Assembly (NCBI GenBank): GCA_028817635.1
Contig: JAPPPH010000136.1
Span: 1 to 18,119 of the forward strand
From: Verrucomicrobiales bacterium
Lineage (GTDB): Bacteria; Verrucomicrobiota; Verrucomicrobiia; Limisphaerales; UBA1096
DNA length: 18,119 nucleotides
Reading direction: 5' to 3'
Position numbers and translations under genes: made by a program. Below, piece after piece: positions 5,281 to 13,100 of the stretch. The notes under the pieces are model-generated. The model saw nothing but the letters and a program-made list of their open reading frames with translations, was not told the DNA's origin and ran no database searches. The first letter of the stretch is position 1. The number at the start of each line of letters is the position of its first letter.

Positions 5281-7308
5281 GTGACAAGGCAAACGGTTCA
5301 AGGCTTTGCGCCGCGCTTGGTTTTCAGCGCGGCGCTTGTTTTTGGTTTCGCAACATCCTCGCTTGGCCAAGCGGAGACGCCGCGCGTGCCGGCGGTCGGG
5401 ATTGAGATTCCGGAGGATACTCGGCGCGCCCTGCGCGAACGTACCGATGCACTTGGCCAAGCGATTGCCCAGCTTCGCGACCAATTGGCCAAGTCGCCGC
5501 CGCTGCTTCGTTTTCTGCCGGATGTACAGGTGTACCACAAGGCGGTCGACTGGGCGTTGCGACACCGTATTTTCTTCAAAGAAAACGAATTCAAAACCGC
5601 CAATGAACTGCTCGCCGAAGGGACTGAACGCGCCAAGCAACTCGCCGAGGGAAAGGCACCTTGGACGCGCAAACCCGGTCTCGTCGTTCGCGGCTACGTC
5701 TCCAGACTCGACGGTTCCGTGCAACCGTACGGGTTGGTGATTCCGCAGTCCTTTTCCACCGACCCGTGGCGCAAACGCCGGCTCGACGTCTGGTTGCACG
5801 GGCGCGACAACAAGCTCAGTGAACTCAAGTTCATCCAGCAGCGCCGTACCAGCGCCGGTCAGTTCGTGCCGCCCGACACGATCGTGCTCCACCCGTACGG
5901 CCGCTTTTGCAACGCCTTCAAGTTCGCGGGCGAGGTGGATGTGTTTGAGGCGCTTGAGCATGTGAAACAAAACTACCCGGTCGACGATTCACGCGTGAGC
6001 GTCCGCGGATTCTCGATGGGCGGTGCCGGTTGCTGGCATTTGGCCGCACATTACGCAGGTGATTGGGTGGCGGCGGCGCCCGGGGCCGGTTTCGCCGAGT
6101 CGCTTGAGTATCTCGGGCTCGATAAGAAGGGTGTCCTTCCCCCAAAATACGAACGTACCCTTTGGGGGCTTTACGATGCCACGCTGTACGCCGGAAATTT
6201 TTTCAACACAGCCACCGTTGCCTACAGCGGCGAGGACGACAAACAGATTCAGGCGGCCCGCATCATGGAGCGGTTTCTCACCGGGGAGGGACTGACGCTG
6301 CGGCATGTCATCGGCCCGAAAACCGGGCACAAGTATCATCCCACAGCCAAGGCGGAGATCGACGAACGCATCAACGCGATCGCCGCCCGGGGACGGGATG
6401 CCGTGCCCAGTGAGGTACGCCTCGTCACCCGCACGCTGCGTTACAACCGGCAGGCGTGGGTGCAGGTCGATGGTCTCGAGGAACACTGGATACCGGCACG
6501 CGTCGAGGCCGGGTTGATTGGCAACCGGCACATCGAGGTCAGCACGATCAACGTCTCGCGCCTCGTTTTGTCGATGCCCTCCGGCACCTGCCCGCTGCGG
6601 CCCAATGGTAATCCGACTGTGATCATCGACGGACAACAGTTGATCGGCGACCGGGTTCGCACCGATCGCTCGTGGGAATCTCGCTTCATCAAGGTGCTTG
6701 GCCAATGGCGGCCCGTCGGTCGGTTTGAGTTTGCCGGCTTGGCCAAGCGGCCCGGCCTGCAGGGGCCGATCGACGATGCCTTCATGGACCGCTTCGTGAT
6801 GGTGAAGCCGACCGGCGAGGCGTTAACGGAGGCCTCCGGCAATTGGGTAAGCGCCCAGCTTGGCCAAGCGCTCTCCGACTGGGAACTGCAGTTCCGCGCC
6901 AAGCCACGGGTGGTCGATGACATCGAACTTTCTGAAGAGGATATTCGGGAAAACAATCTCATTCTCTGGGGGGACTCCGCCAGTAATTCGGCGATTGCAA
7001 AAGTCATCGACCAACTGCCGCTCAAGTGGACACGCGACATGCTGGTGCTTGGCCAGACAGAGGCCAAGCCGGACGCTCACGTGCCTGTTTTAATTTTCCC
7101 GAACCCGCTCAATCCCAACCGCTACGTCGTGCTGAATTCCGGATTCACGTTCAGCCGGTTTGGGCACATGAGCAACGCCACGCAAACCCCCAAGCTGCCG
7201 GACTGGGCGTTGGTGGACATCACCAAGCCGTACAACGCCGGTGACCCCGAATGCATTGTGGCGGCCGGTTTTTTCGACGAACGTTGGCAGCCAAAAGCTA
7301 CCGACTGA
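5281..7308 (+). CDS. Secreted alpha/beta-hydrolase (prolyl-oligopeptidase-like peptidase or esterase)
   Basis: The protein is 675 residues from GTG 5281; in-frame alternatives are GTG 5254 and TTG 5245, and none has a clear ribosome-binding site. An N-terminal signal peptide is visible, with hydrophobic core LVFSAALVFGFA and a likely cut after SLGQA. A helical region follows (~30-120), then a hydrolase domain with nucleophile Ser245 in GFSMGGAG, candidate acid Asp319/320 in SGEDD and His350 in KTGHKYHP, a complete Ser-Asp-His order. The C-terminal ~300 residues form a beta-rich unassigned region. The fold is common in secreted hydrolases of this phylum; whether it cuts peptides or sugar esters is not decided by sequence. 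It has the highest palindrome density in the window (four exact copies plus weaker ones). A perfect terminator-like hairpin lies in its signal-peptide codons (5308-5345). Confidence 0.82.
   Translation: MTRQTVQGFAPRLVFSAALVFGFATSSLGQAETPRVPAVGIEIPEDTRRALRERTDALGQAIAQLRDQLAKSPPLLRFLPDVQVYHKAVDWALRHRIFFKENEFKTANELLAEGTERAKQLAEGKAPWTRKPGLVVRGYVSRLDGSVQPYGLVIPQSFSTDPWRKRRLDVWLHGRDNKLSELKFIQQRRTSAGQFVPPDTIVLHPYGRFCNAFKFAGEVDVFEALEHVKQNYPVDDSRVSVRGFSMGGAGCWHLAAHYAGDWVAAAPGAGFAESLEYLGLDKKGVLPPKYERTLWGLYDATLYAGNFFNTATVAYSGEDDKQIQAARIMERFLTGEGLTLRHVIGPKTGHKYHPTAKAEIDERINAIAARGRDAVPSEVRLVTRTLRYNRQAWVQVDGLEEHWIPARVEAGLIGNRHIEVSTINVSRLVLSMPSGTCPLRPNGNPTVIIDGQQLIGDRVRTDRSWESRFIKVLGQWRPVGRFEFAGLAKRPGLQGPIDDAFMDRFVMVKPTGEALTEASGNWVSAQLGQALSDWELQFRAKPRVVDDIELSEEDIRENNLILWGDSASNSAIAKVIDQLPLKWTRDMLVLGQTEAKPDAHVPVLIFPNPLNPNRYVVLNSGFTFSRFGHMSNATQTPKLPDWALVDITKPYNAGDPECIVAAGFFDERWQPKATD
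5308..5345 (+). terminator. Terminator-like hairpin within signal-peptide codons, downstream of pilT
   Basis: GCGCCGCGCT (5308-5317) and AGCGCGGCGC (5326-5335) form a perfect 10-bp GC stem around an 8-base loop, followed by TTGTTTTTGG. It lies 80 bases after the pilT stop, where a pilT terminator would be expected, yet it is also in frame as the hydrophobic core of the hydrolase signal peptide. It could terminate pilT transcription or attenuate the hydrolase. It may also be a coincidence of Ala/Leu/Val codons. Confidence 0.5.
5360..5373. repeat. Iterated palindrome at the hydrolase signal-peptide end
   Basis: The exact 14-base form CGCTTGGCCAAGCG encodes SLGQA, which supplies the probable signal-peptidase cleavage site of the hydrolase. 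Confidence 0.95.
5450..5463. repeat. Iterated palindrome inside the hydrolase gene (LGQA frame)
   Basis: CACTTGGCCAAGCG contains the exact decamer at 5452-5461 and encodes ALGQA in the N-terminal helical region. Confidence 0.9.
5485..5493. repeat. Shortened iterated palindrome inside the hydrolase gene
   Basis: TTGGCCAAG preceded by A is one base short of the decamer. It encodes LAK, 33 bases after the previous copy but in a different reading frame. Confidence 0.6.
6696..6705. repeat. Degenerate iterated palindrome inside the hydrolase gene
   Basis: GCTTGGCCAA followed by TGGCG keeps the left arm and centre but has lost the right arm. It encodes LGQ and looks like a decayed copy 32 bases before the intact copy at 6737. 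Confidence 0.5.
6737..6749. repeat. Iterated palindrome inside the hydrolase gene (LAKR frame)
   Basis: The exact GCTTGGCCAAGCG is read as LAKR in the beta-rich C-terminal region. Confidence 0.95.
6858..6870. repeat. Iterated palindrome inside the hydrolase gene (LGQA frame)
   Basis: The exact GCTTGGCCAAGCG encodes QLGQAL, 121 bases after the previous copy. A decayed relative (GCTTGGCCAGACAG) follows at 7047-7060. Confidence 0.95.
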
Positions 7309-7356
7309 TCGACGTGCGGGTTGCCACCGGAGAGTTCGGCTGTCACCCTGTGCGCC

Positions 7357-8982
7357 ATGCCAATTCGATTTGTTTTTAGCGCCGCCCTGAGCCTTGCCGC
7401 CGCCCTGCCCTTGGCCAAGGCCAAACCGGCGAAGCCAAGCGGCAGCGTCTCCATCCTCCCCTCAGACTCCCGGCTGGAAACGTTGTGGGAGCAGGGCGAG
7501 TTCACCGAGGGCGTGGCCGTCGCGCCGGATGGGCAGATTTATTTCAGTGACATCCCAAGCAGCGAATCGAAATCCGGGCAAATCCTGAAGTTTAATCCGA
7601 AGACCGGAAAAACGACCGTCTTCACTGCGGCGTCGGAGAAGAGCAACGGACTGATGTTCGACCGCGACGGCCGATTGATCGCCTGCTGCGGCGCCAACAA
7701 CGGCCGCATGGCACTCAGTGAATTTTTACCGGACGGCAAACTCCGCACGCTCTCCGGGATGTTCGACGGCAAACGATACCTCGCCCCCAACGATCTGGTG
7801 ATCCTTCCGAACGGCCTGATTTATTTCAGCGACCCCCGCTACATCGGCAACGAAAAAGAGGAGCAAAGCCAAATGGCCGTGTACCGGTACGATCCGTTTT
7901 CCGGGGAAGCAACTCGCGCGATCGGCGCGGACCAGATCGAAAAACCAAACGGACTCGCGCTCTCCCCCGACAGCCGAACGCTTTACGTGGCGGAAACTAA
8001 CAACGGCTCAACCGGTGGCCCCAACGCGCCGGAGAATCCGAAGATGGGCCGTATGACTCTCAACGCCTTTCCCATCCGCAGGGACGGCAGCCTCGGCGCG
8101 AAAAAAGTGCTCGTTGATTTTGGCGATCAGGCCGGTATCGACGGGATGACGATCGACACCATGGGCAACATTTACGCGGCCGTCCGCTCGGCCAACCGAT
8201 TCGGTGTCGCCGCCTACACGCCACGCGGCAAAGAGATCGCCTTCATCCCCACCGAAACACTCCCGACCAACTGCTGCTTCGGTGTCGGTGCGGATGCCAA
8301 CACGCTATACATCACCGCCGGCATCGGGCTGTACCGAATCAAGATGAACGTCTCCGGCTACAACCCCGCCACAGCCCCTTTGGCCAAGCGGATCGACGGC
8401 GGTTGGGTTTCGTTGTTTGACGGCAAGTCCGCCGACGGCTGGACGCCGCGCGGAGAGGTGGAATTCCTCAAGGCAGTCGATGGCGAGTTGCACTTGTACT
8501 CCACGAAAAATGTCTGGGTGGTGTCCGACGCGCAGGCGACCGATTTCGTGGCACAGCTCGAGGTGAAACTACCGCCTCAATCCGAGGGCAAGGGCGATCA
8601 CTTCAACTCCGGTCTCGGCTTCCGTCTGATCGGTGAGAAGGGGAAACCGAAAGGCTATCAGTGTGAGATTGAGCGCGCCGCAGCCGGGAAAAACGGTGGC
8701 GTGTACGGAATCGGTTTTGGCGGCTGGCTCCACCCGAAAGGCCCGGAACAAACGGCAAAACTCAAGGCAGCCACCAGCGGACTGTTCAACGACGACAACT
8801 GGAACAAGATCCACGTCCGAGTGGTGGGCGACCGCGCCCAAACCTGGGTCAACGGCCAGAAGGTTTCCGACGTCCGGGGCATCAAGGCACTCCGCGGTCG
8901 GTTTGGCATCCAGCACCATGGATCCGGCGGCACGGTGAAATTTCGCAGCCTACGCTACCGCCCCATCGGCAGCCGAAAATAG
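7357..8982 (+). CDS. Secreted SMP-30/gluconolactonase-like and DUF1080 fusion protein
   Basis: The 541-residue protein starts at ATG 7357; an in-frame TTG at 7321 would bury the signal peptide. A signal peptide (FVFSAALSLAAALPLAKA, probable cut near residue 22) is followed by an SMP-30/gluconolactonase-like beta-propeller at about 45-335. Its repeats are visible: EGVAVAPDGQIYFSD, NGLMFDRDGRL, PNDLVILPNGLIYFSDPRY, NGLALSPDSRTLYVAETN and DGMTIDTMGNIYAAV. A DUF1080 / 3-keto-disaccharide hydrolase domain (lectin-like jelly roll, about 349-541) follows, starting GGWVSLFDGK and ending FGIQHHGSGGTVKFRSLRY. Such fusions are typical of secreted sugar-acting proteins of Planctomycetota and Verrucomicrobiota. 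The propeller could open a sugar lactone while the second domain binds or cleaves glycan, but this is inference. The inter-domain linker PLAKRID is encoded by a palindrome copy (8380-8390). Confidence 0.87.
   Translation: MPIRFVFSAALSLAAALPLAKAKPAKPSGSVSILPSDSRLETLWEQGEFTEGVAVAPDGQIYFSDIPSSESKSGQILKFNPKTGKTTVFTAASEKSNGLMFDRDGRLIACCGANNGRMALSEFLPDGKLRTLSGMFDGKRYLAPNDLVILPNGLIYFSDPRYIGNEKEEQSQMAVYRYDPFSGEATRAIGADQIEKPNGLALSPDSRTLYVAETNNGSTGGPNAPENPKMGRMTLNAFPIRRDGSLGAKKVLVDFGDQAGIDGMTIDTMGNIYAAVRSANRFGVAAYTPRGKEIAFIPTETLPTNCCFGVGADANTLYITAGIGLYRIKMNVSGYNPATAPLAKRIDGGWVSLFDGKSADGWTPRGEVEFLKAVDGELHLYSTKNVWVVSDAQATDFVAQLEVKLPPQSEGKGDHFNSGLGFRLIGEKGKPKGYQCEIERAAAGKNGGVYGIGFGGWLHPKGPEQTAKLKAATSGLFNDDNWNKIHVRVVGDRAQTWVNGQKVSDVRGIKALRGRFGIQHHGSGGTVKFRSLRYRPIGSRK
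7410..7419. repeat. Iterated palindrome at the SMP-30 fusion signal-peptide end
   Basis: An exact decamer is read as LAK within PLAKAK, at the predicted end of the signal peptide, as in the hydrolase upstream. Confidence 0.9.
8380..8390. repeat. Iterated palindrome in the inter-domain linker of the SMP-30/DUF1080 fusion
   Basis: TTGGCCAAGCG with T instead of C at the first decamer base is read as LAKR exactly between the beta-propeller and the DUF1080 domain. Confidence 0.8.
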
Positions 8983-9000
8983 TCGCAAATAACTTCCCAG

Positions 9001-9014
9001 CGCTTGGCCAAGCG
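9001..9014. repeat. Iterated palindrome between the two DUF1080 genes
   Basis: The exact CGCTTGGCCAAGCG lies in the 56-base gap, 19 bases after one stop and 24 bases before the next ATG. No promoter or ribosome-binding site is obvious in this gap. Confidence 0.95.
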
Positions 9015-9038
9015 GGTAGGTTTCCGGCATCCGAACAC

Positions 9039-10088
9039 ATGAAAAAAACTGTTCTATTTTTCTCGCTGGCCGTTGGTCTGGTTTCCTCTCAAGCCGCCAA
9101 CGGATTGTGGACCAATCCTGAAGACCCGACCCTGCCAATCGATTTCAAGATTCAGGGTGAGTACGTCGGCAAGACTTCCGGCGGCAAAAAACTCGGCGCG
9201 CAGGTGATCGCGCTTGATAAGGGCCAATTCCAGGCCGTGCTCCTACCGGGCGGCCTGCCTGGGGCCGGTTGGGACGGCAAAAACAAGTCTCTCCTCGCCG
9301 GAGAGCTGGACGGCAAGATCGCAAAATTTTCTGAAGCCAAGGGCAGCCGGAAATATCTGGCCAAGGGCGCAAATGAATTCAGTGCAACCCGACAATTCCC
9401 ACCCGCCGGGCATCACGCCGCTGAACTGGTCGCCACCGGCAAGGTGATCGAGGGCAAGTACAACGGCGGCGACTCCTTTCGCTTGGAGCGGATCGTTCGC
9501 AAAGCCAAGTCGCTTGGCAGGAAGGCTCCCAAAAAGGCGGTCGTGTTGTTCGACGGCAGCAACAAGGACGAGTGGACCGGCGGCCGTGTGGATGCCAAGA
9601 CCAAGCTGCTCAACACCGACGGCAAGGACATCAAAACCAAGCGCAAATTCAGCAACTACCGGATGCACGTCGAGTTCATGCTCCCATACAAGCCGGCCGG
9701 CCGAGGTCAGGGTCGCGGCAACAGCGGCTTCTATCAGGTCGACCACTACGAGGTGCAGATTCTCGACTCGTTCGGACTCGAAGGACTGAACAACGAGTGC
9801 GGTGGCGTTTACAGCAAGAAAGCCAGCGACGTGAACGCCTGCCTCCCGCCGTTGCAGTGGCAGACTTACGACGTCAACTTCACCAACGCCGTCGTGAAGG
9901 ACGGCAAAAAGGTGAAAAACGCCCGCATGACGATTCGCCTCAACGGCATCGTTATCCACGACAACATCGAGATCAACGGCAAGACCGGCGGCAGCCGCAA
10001 GGACCCGGAAGGCACACCCGGCCCGATCAAACTGCAGGGTCACAACAACCCGCTGCAGTTCCGCAACGTCTGGATCGTCGAGAAATAA
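9039..10088 (+). CDS. Secreted DUF1080 (3-keto-disaccharide hydrolase-like) protein
   Basis: The 349-residue protein has a clean signal peptide, MKKTVLFFSLAVGLVSSQAA, with cleavage after residue 20. Residues ~22-155 form an unassigned beta-rich N-terminal region with many Gly and Lys. The DUF1080 domain spans about 166-349, starting KKAVVLFDGSNKDEW and carrying the typical block RGNSGFYQVDHYEVQILDSF at 227-246, with GGVYSKKASDVNAC and a jelly-roll C-terminus ending LQFRNVWIVEK. Relatives are extracytoplasmic proteins proposed to hydrolyse 3-keto-glycosides or bind glycans. It lies 56 bases after another DUF1080-containing gene and 21 bases before the PSCyt-family gene, all in one direction, so co-transcription is likely. 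No ribosome-binding site is evident. DNA 9357-9366 carries a weak palindrome remnant read as LAKG. Confidence 0.88.
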   Translation: MKKTVLFFSLAVGLVSSQAANGLWTNPEDPTLPIDFKIQGEYVGKTSGGKKLGAQVIALDKGQFQAVLLPGGLPGAGWDGKNKSLLAGELDGKIAKFSEAKGSRKYLAKGANEFSATRQFPPAGHHAAELVATGKVIEGKYNGGDSFRLERIVRKAKSLGRKAPKKAVVLFDGSNKDEWTGGRVDAKTKLLNTDGKDIKTKRKFSNYRMHVEFMLPYKPAGRGQGRGNSGFYQVDHYEVQILDSFGLEGLNNECGGVYSKKASDVNACLPPLQWQTYDVNFTNAVVKDGKKVKNARMTIRLNGIVIHDNIEINGKTGGSRKDPEGTPGPIKLQGHNNPLQFRNVWIVEK

Positions 10089-10109
10089 GTTCCTCTCCCC
10101 GCTCGGTTA

Positions 10110-13100
10110 ATGCGACGCCTCGCCAAAGCCATCCTTCCCGCAGTCGGTTTTATCGCCGCGACGGGAAACTTGGCGGCGGATGAGGGCGTCGAGTTTTTTG
10201 AAAAGAAAATCAGGCCGGTCCTCATCGAGCACTGCTACAAGTGCCACTCGGCCGAGGCGGAGCAGAAGGGCAAACTCAAGGGCAAGCTGCGGCTCGACCT
10301 GCGCGAGGCAATCCGCGGGCGCGGCGAATCCGGGCTGATCTCAGTCGTCCCCGGCAAACCGGACGAGAGCAACCTCTACCGGGCGATCACCTACCTCGAC
10401 CCCGAGCTGGTGATGCCGCCCAAGACGCGCTTGGCCAAGGGGGTCGTGGCCGACTTCAAACGATGGATCGAGATGGGTGCGCCCGACCCGCGCGACGGAC
10501 GCTTGGCCAAGGCCGAGGCCAAGCGGATCGACTTTGCCGAGGCGCGCAAATTCTGGGCCTTCCGCAGGCCAGGTGAACCGACACTTCCTCCGGTGCAGGC
10601 CGGCGCTTGGCCAAGGGAGGATCTCGATTTTTTCATCCTCGCCCAGCTTGAGGCCAACCAACTGAAGCCCGCACCGGCCGCGGCCAAGCGCACTCTCATC
10701 CGCCGGGCGACATATGACCTGACCGGCCTACCGCCGACGATGGAGGAGATCGCCAATTTTCTCGCCGACGAATCGCCGGACGCATTCCGCAGGGTCGTCG
10801 ACCGGCTGCTGGCCTCGCCGCATTACGGCGAAAAATGGGGACGCCACTGGCTCGACGTCGCCCGCTATGCCGACAGTAATGGCCTCGACGAAAACCTCGC
10901 GTACGTCAACGCGTTCCGCTACCGCAACTACGTCATCAATGCGTTCAACGAGGATAAGCCGTACGACCAGTTTGTCCGGGAACAAATCGCCGGCGACCTG
11001 CTGAAGCCGTCCGGAGACGAACCGGAAACGGCACGGCACGCGCGTCACATTGCCACCGGATTCCTCAGTGTCGGCGCCAAGATGCTCGCCGAGGATGACG
11101 GGCGGAAGATGGAGATGGACATCATCGACGAACAGCTCGACACGCTGGGCCGCGCCTTCATGGGCATGACGCTTGGATGCGCGCGCTGCCACGACCACAA
11201 ATTTGATCCCATCCCCACGAGCGACTATTACGCACTGGCCGGCATCCTCAAGAGTACGCACACGATGGACAATCACAAGGTGGTCGCGCAGTGGCACGAG
11301 ATCGAGGTCGGCACCGCCGCGCTTCGAGCAAAACAAGCCGAGGTCGACAAGGCGGTGGGCGAACAAAAGAAGGCGATTAGCCAATTCAAAAGCGAGACAT
11401 CGAGCAGAGCGATCGAGCAAGCCCGGAGCCACGCCGCGGACTACCTGATTCAGGTGCTCATTCAATCCCGTAAGAGCGGTCAAATCGAGCATGCCATCGC
11501 TCAACTCGAAGACAAAACAAAGAGGGATCATGCGGAATTTATTTTGATCGAGGCGGAGACGTTTAACCGGGGCAACGGACTCCGCTCCAACGAAAACTAC
11601 GGGGAAGGAATCGGTATCTTGATCAGCAACGGGCCGACCGAAGTGGAGTACGACGTAACCGTTGCCAAAGCGGGCAACTACGATCTGCACATCCGATATG
11701 CCGCGCAGATGGCCCGCCCGGGCGGGCTGAGAGTCAACGGAGATTTGGTCAACAAAAAGGCCACCGGCAGCGTCACCGGCACATGGTATCCCGCCTCACA
11801 CACATGGCACCTCGAGGGCACCTTCCCGCTCAGCTCTGGGAAGAACGTCATCAAATTTTCCTGGCGCACCCCGACGCCGCACATCGACAAATTGCTGTTC
11901 ATGCCGGCCGACAAACAGATCCACAGTGAACCGTTCAAAACCGATCACCTCGTCGCCGCCTTTAGCGACCGATGGACGGAGGCACTGAAGCAGGCCGCGA
12001 AGGATGCCAAGTCGCCGCTCAACGAATGGCGCGCGTACCTCGATGATCCGCTAAAGCCGATCGACGAAGCCGCAATCGAAGCCATCCGCAATCGGTTCGC
12101 CAAGGCCGCAAAAGGCGATCCACTGCACGAACTGCTTCACAAAAAAGATGGCCCATTCAAAATGCCGAAAGAGGTCGAAAAACTTTTCACCAAGGAAGAT
12201 CAGGACAAGTTGAAACAGCTTCAGGCTAAGCTGGGTGAGATCGAGAAAAGCCGTCCGGCAACACCCAAGGCGATGGCGGTTCGCGAGGGCAAGATACAGG
12301 ATTTAAAAGTTCACCTGCGCGGCGACTACATGACTCAGGGCGAACTGGCCCCACGCGGTTATCTTCAGGTGATCGCCAACAAAAACGCGTCGACACCACC
12401 GAAGGACGGCAGCGGCCGCGCCGGGTTCGCCCAATGGCTGACCGGCGATAATCCGCTCACCGCCCGAGTGATGGCCAACCGGATTTGGCTCTGGCACTTC
12501 GGGCAGGGCATCGTCCGCACGCCGGACAACTTCGGCACGCTTGGCCTCCGTCCCACGCACCCGGAACTGCTCGACTGGCTCACGCTGCGATTCGTCGAGA
12601 GCGGCTGGTCGATCAAGCAGATGCACCGCATCATCATGAACTCCGCCGCCTACCGAATGAGCACCGAGTTCAGCGAACAGGCCTACGAGATGGATCCCGA
12701 CAACAAACTGTGGTGGCGGTTCAATCGCCGACGACTCCAGGCGGAGGAGGTGCGCGACTCCCTGCTCGTGGCCGGAGACTCAATCGAGTGGGGCATGAAA
12801 GATCAATTGATGGGCTACAATCCTCGCCAGTACGTTTCGCAAAACGACCACCCTTACTTTTTTGGCTCGAGCCGGACGGTCTATCTACCGGTGATCCGCA
12901 GTGGCACGTTTGACGTGCTGCAGGCGTTTGACTTTGGCGACCCGGCAGTCATCCAGGGGCAGCGCAGTAGCACGGTTGGTGCGGCGCAGGCGTTGTTCAT
13001 GATGAATCACGACCTCGTGGCCAAGGCGAGCGGGCGCTTGGCCAAGCGGGCCGGCGGCAACCCGAACCTCGTTGGCGCCACCCACCAGCTTTACGCCGAC

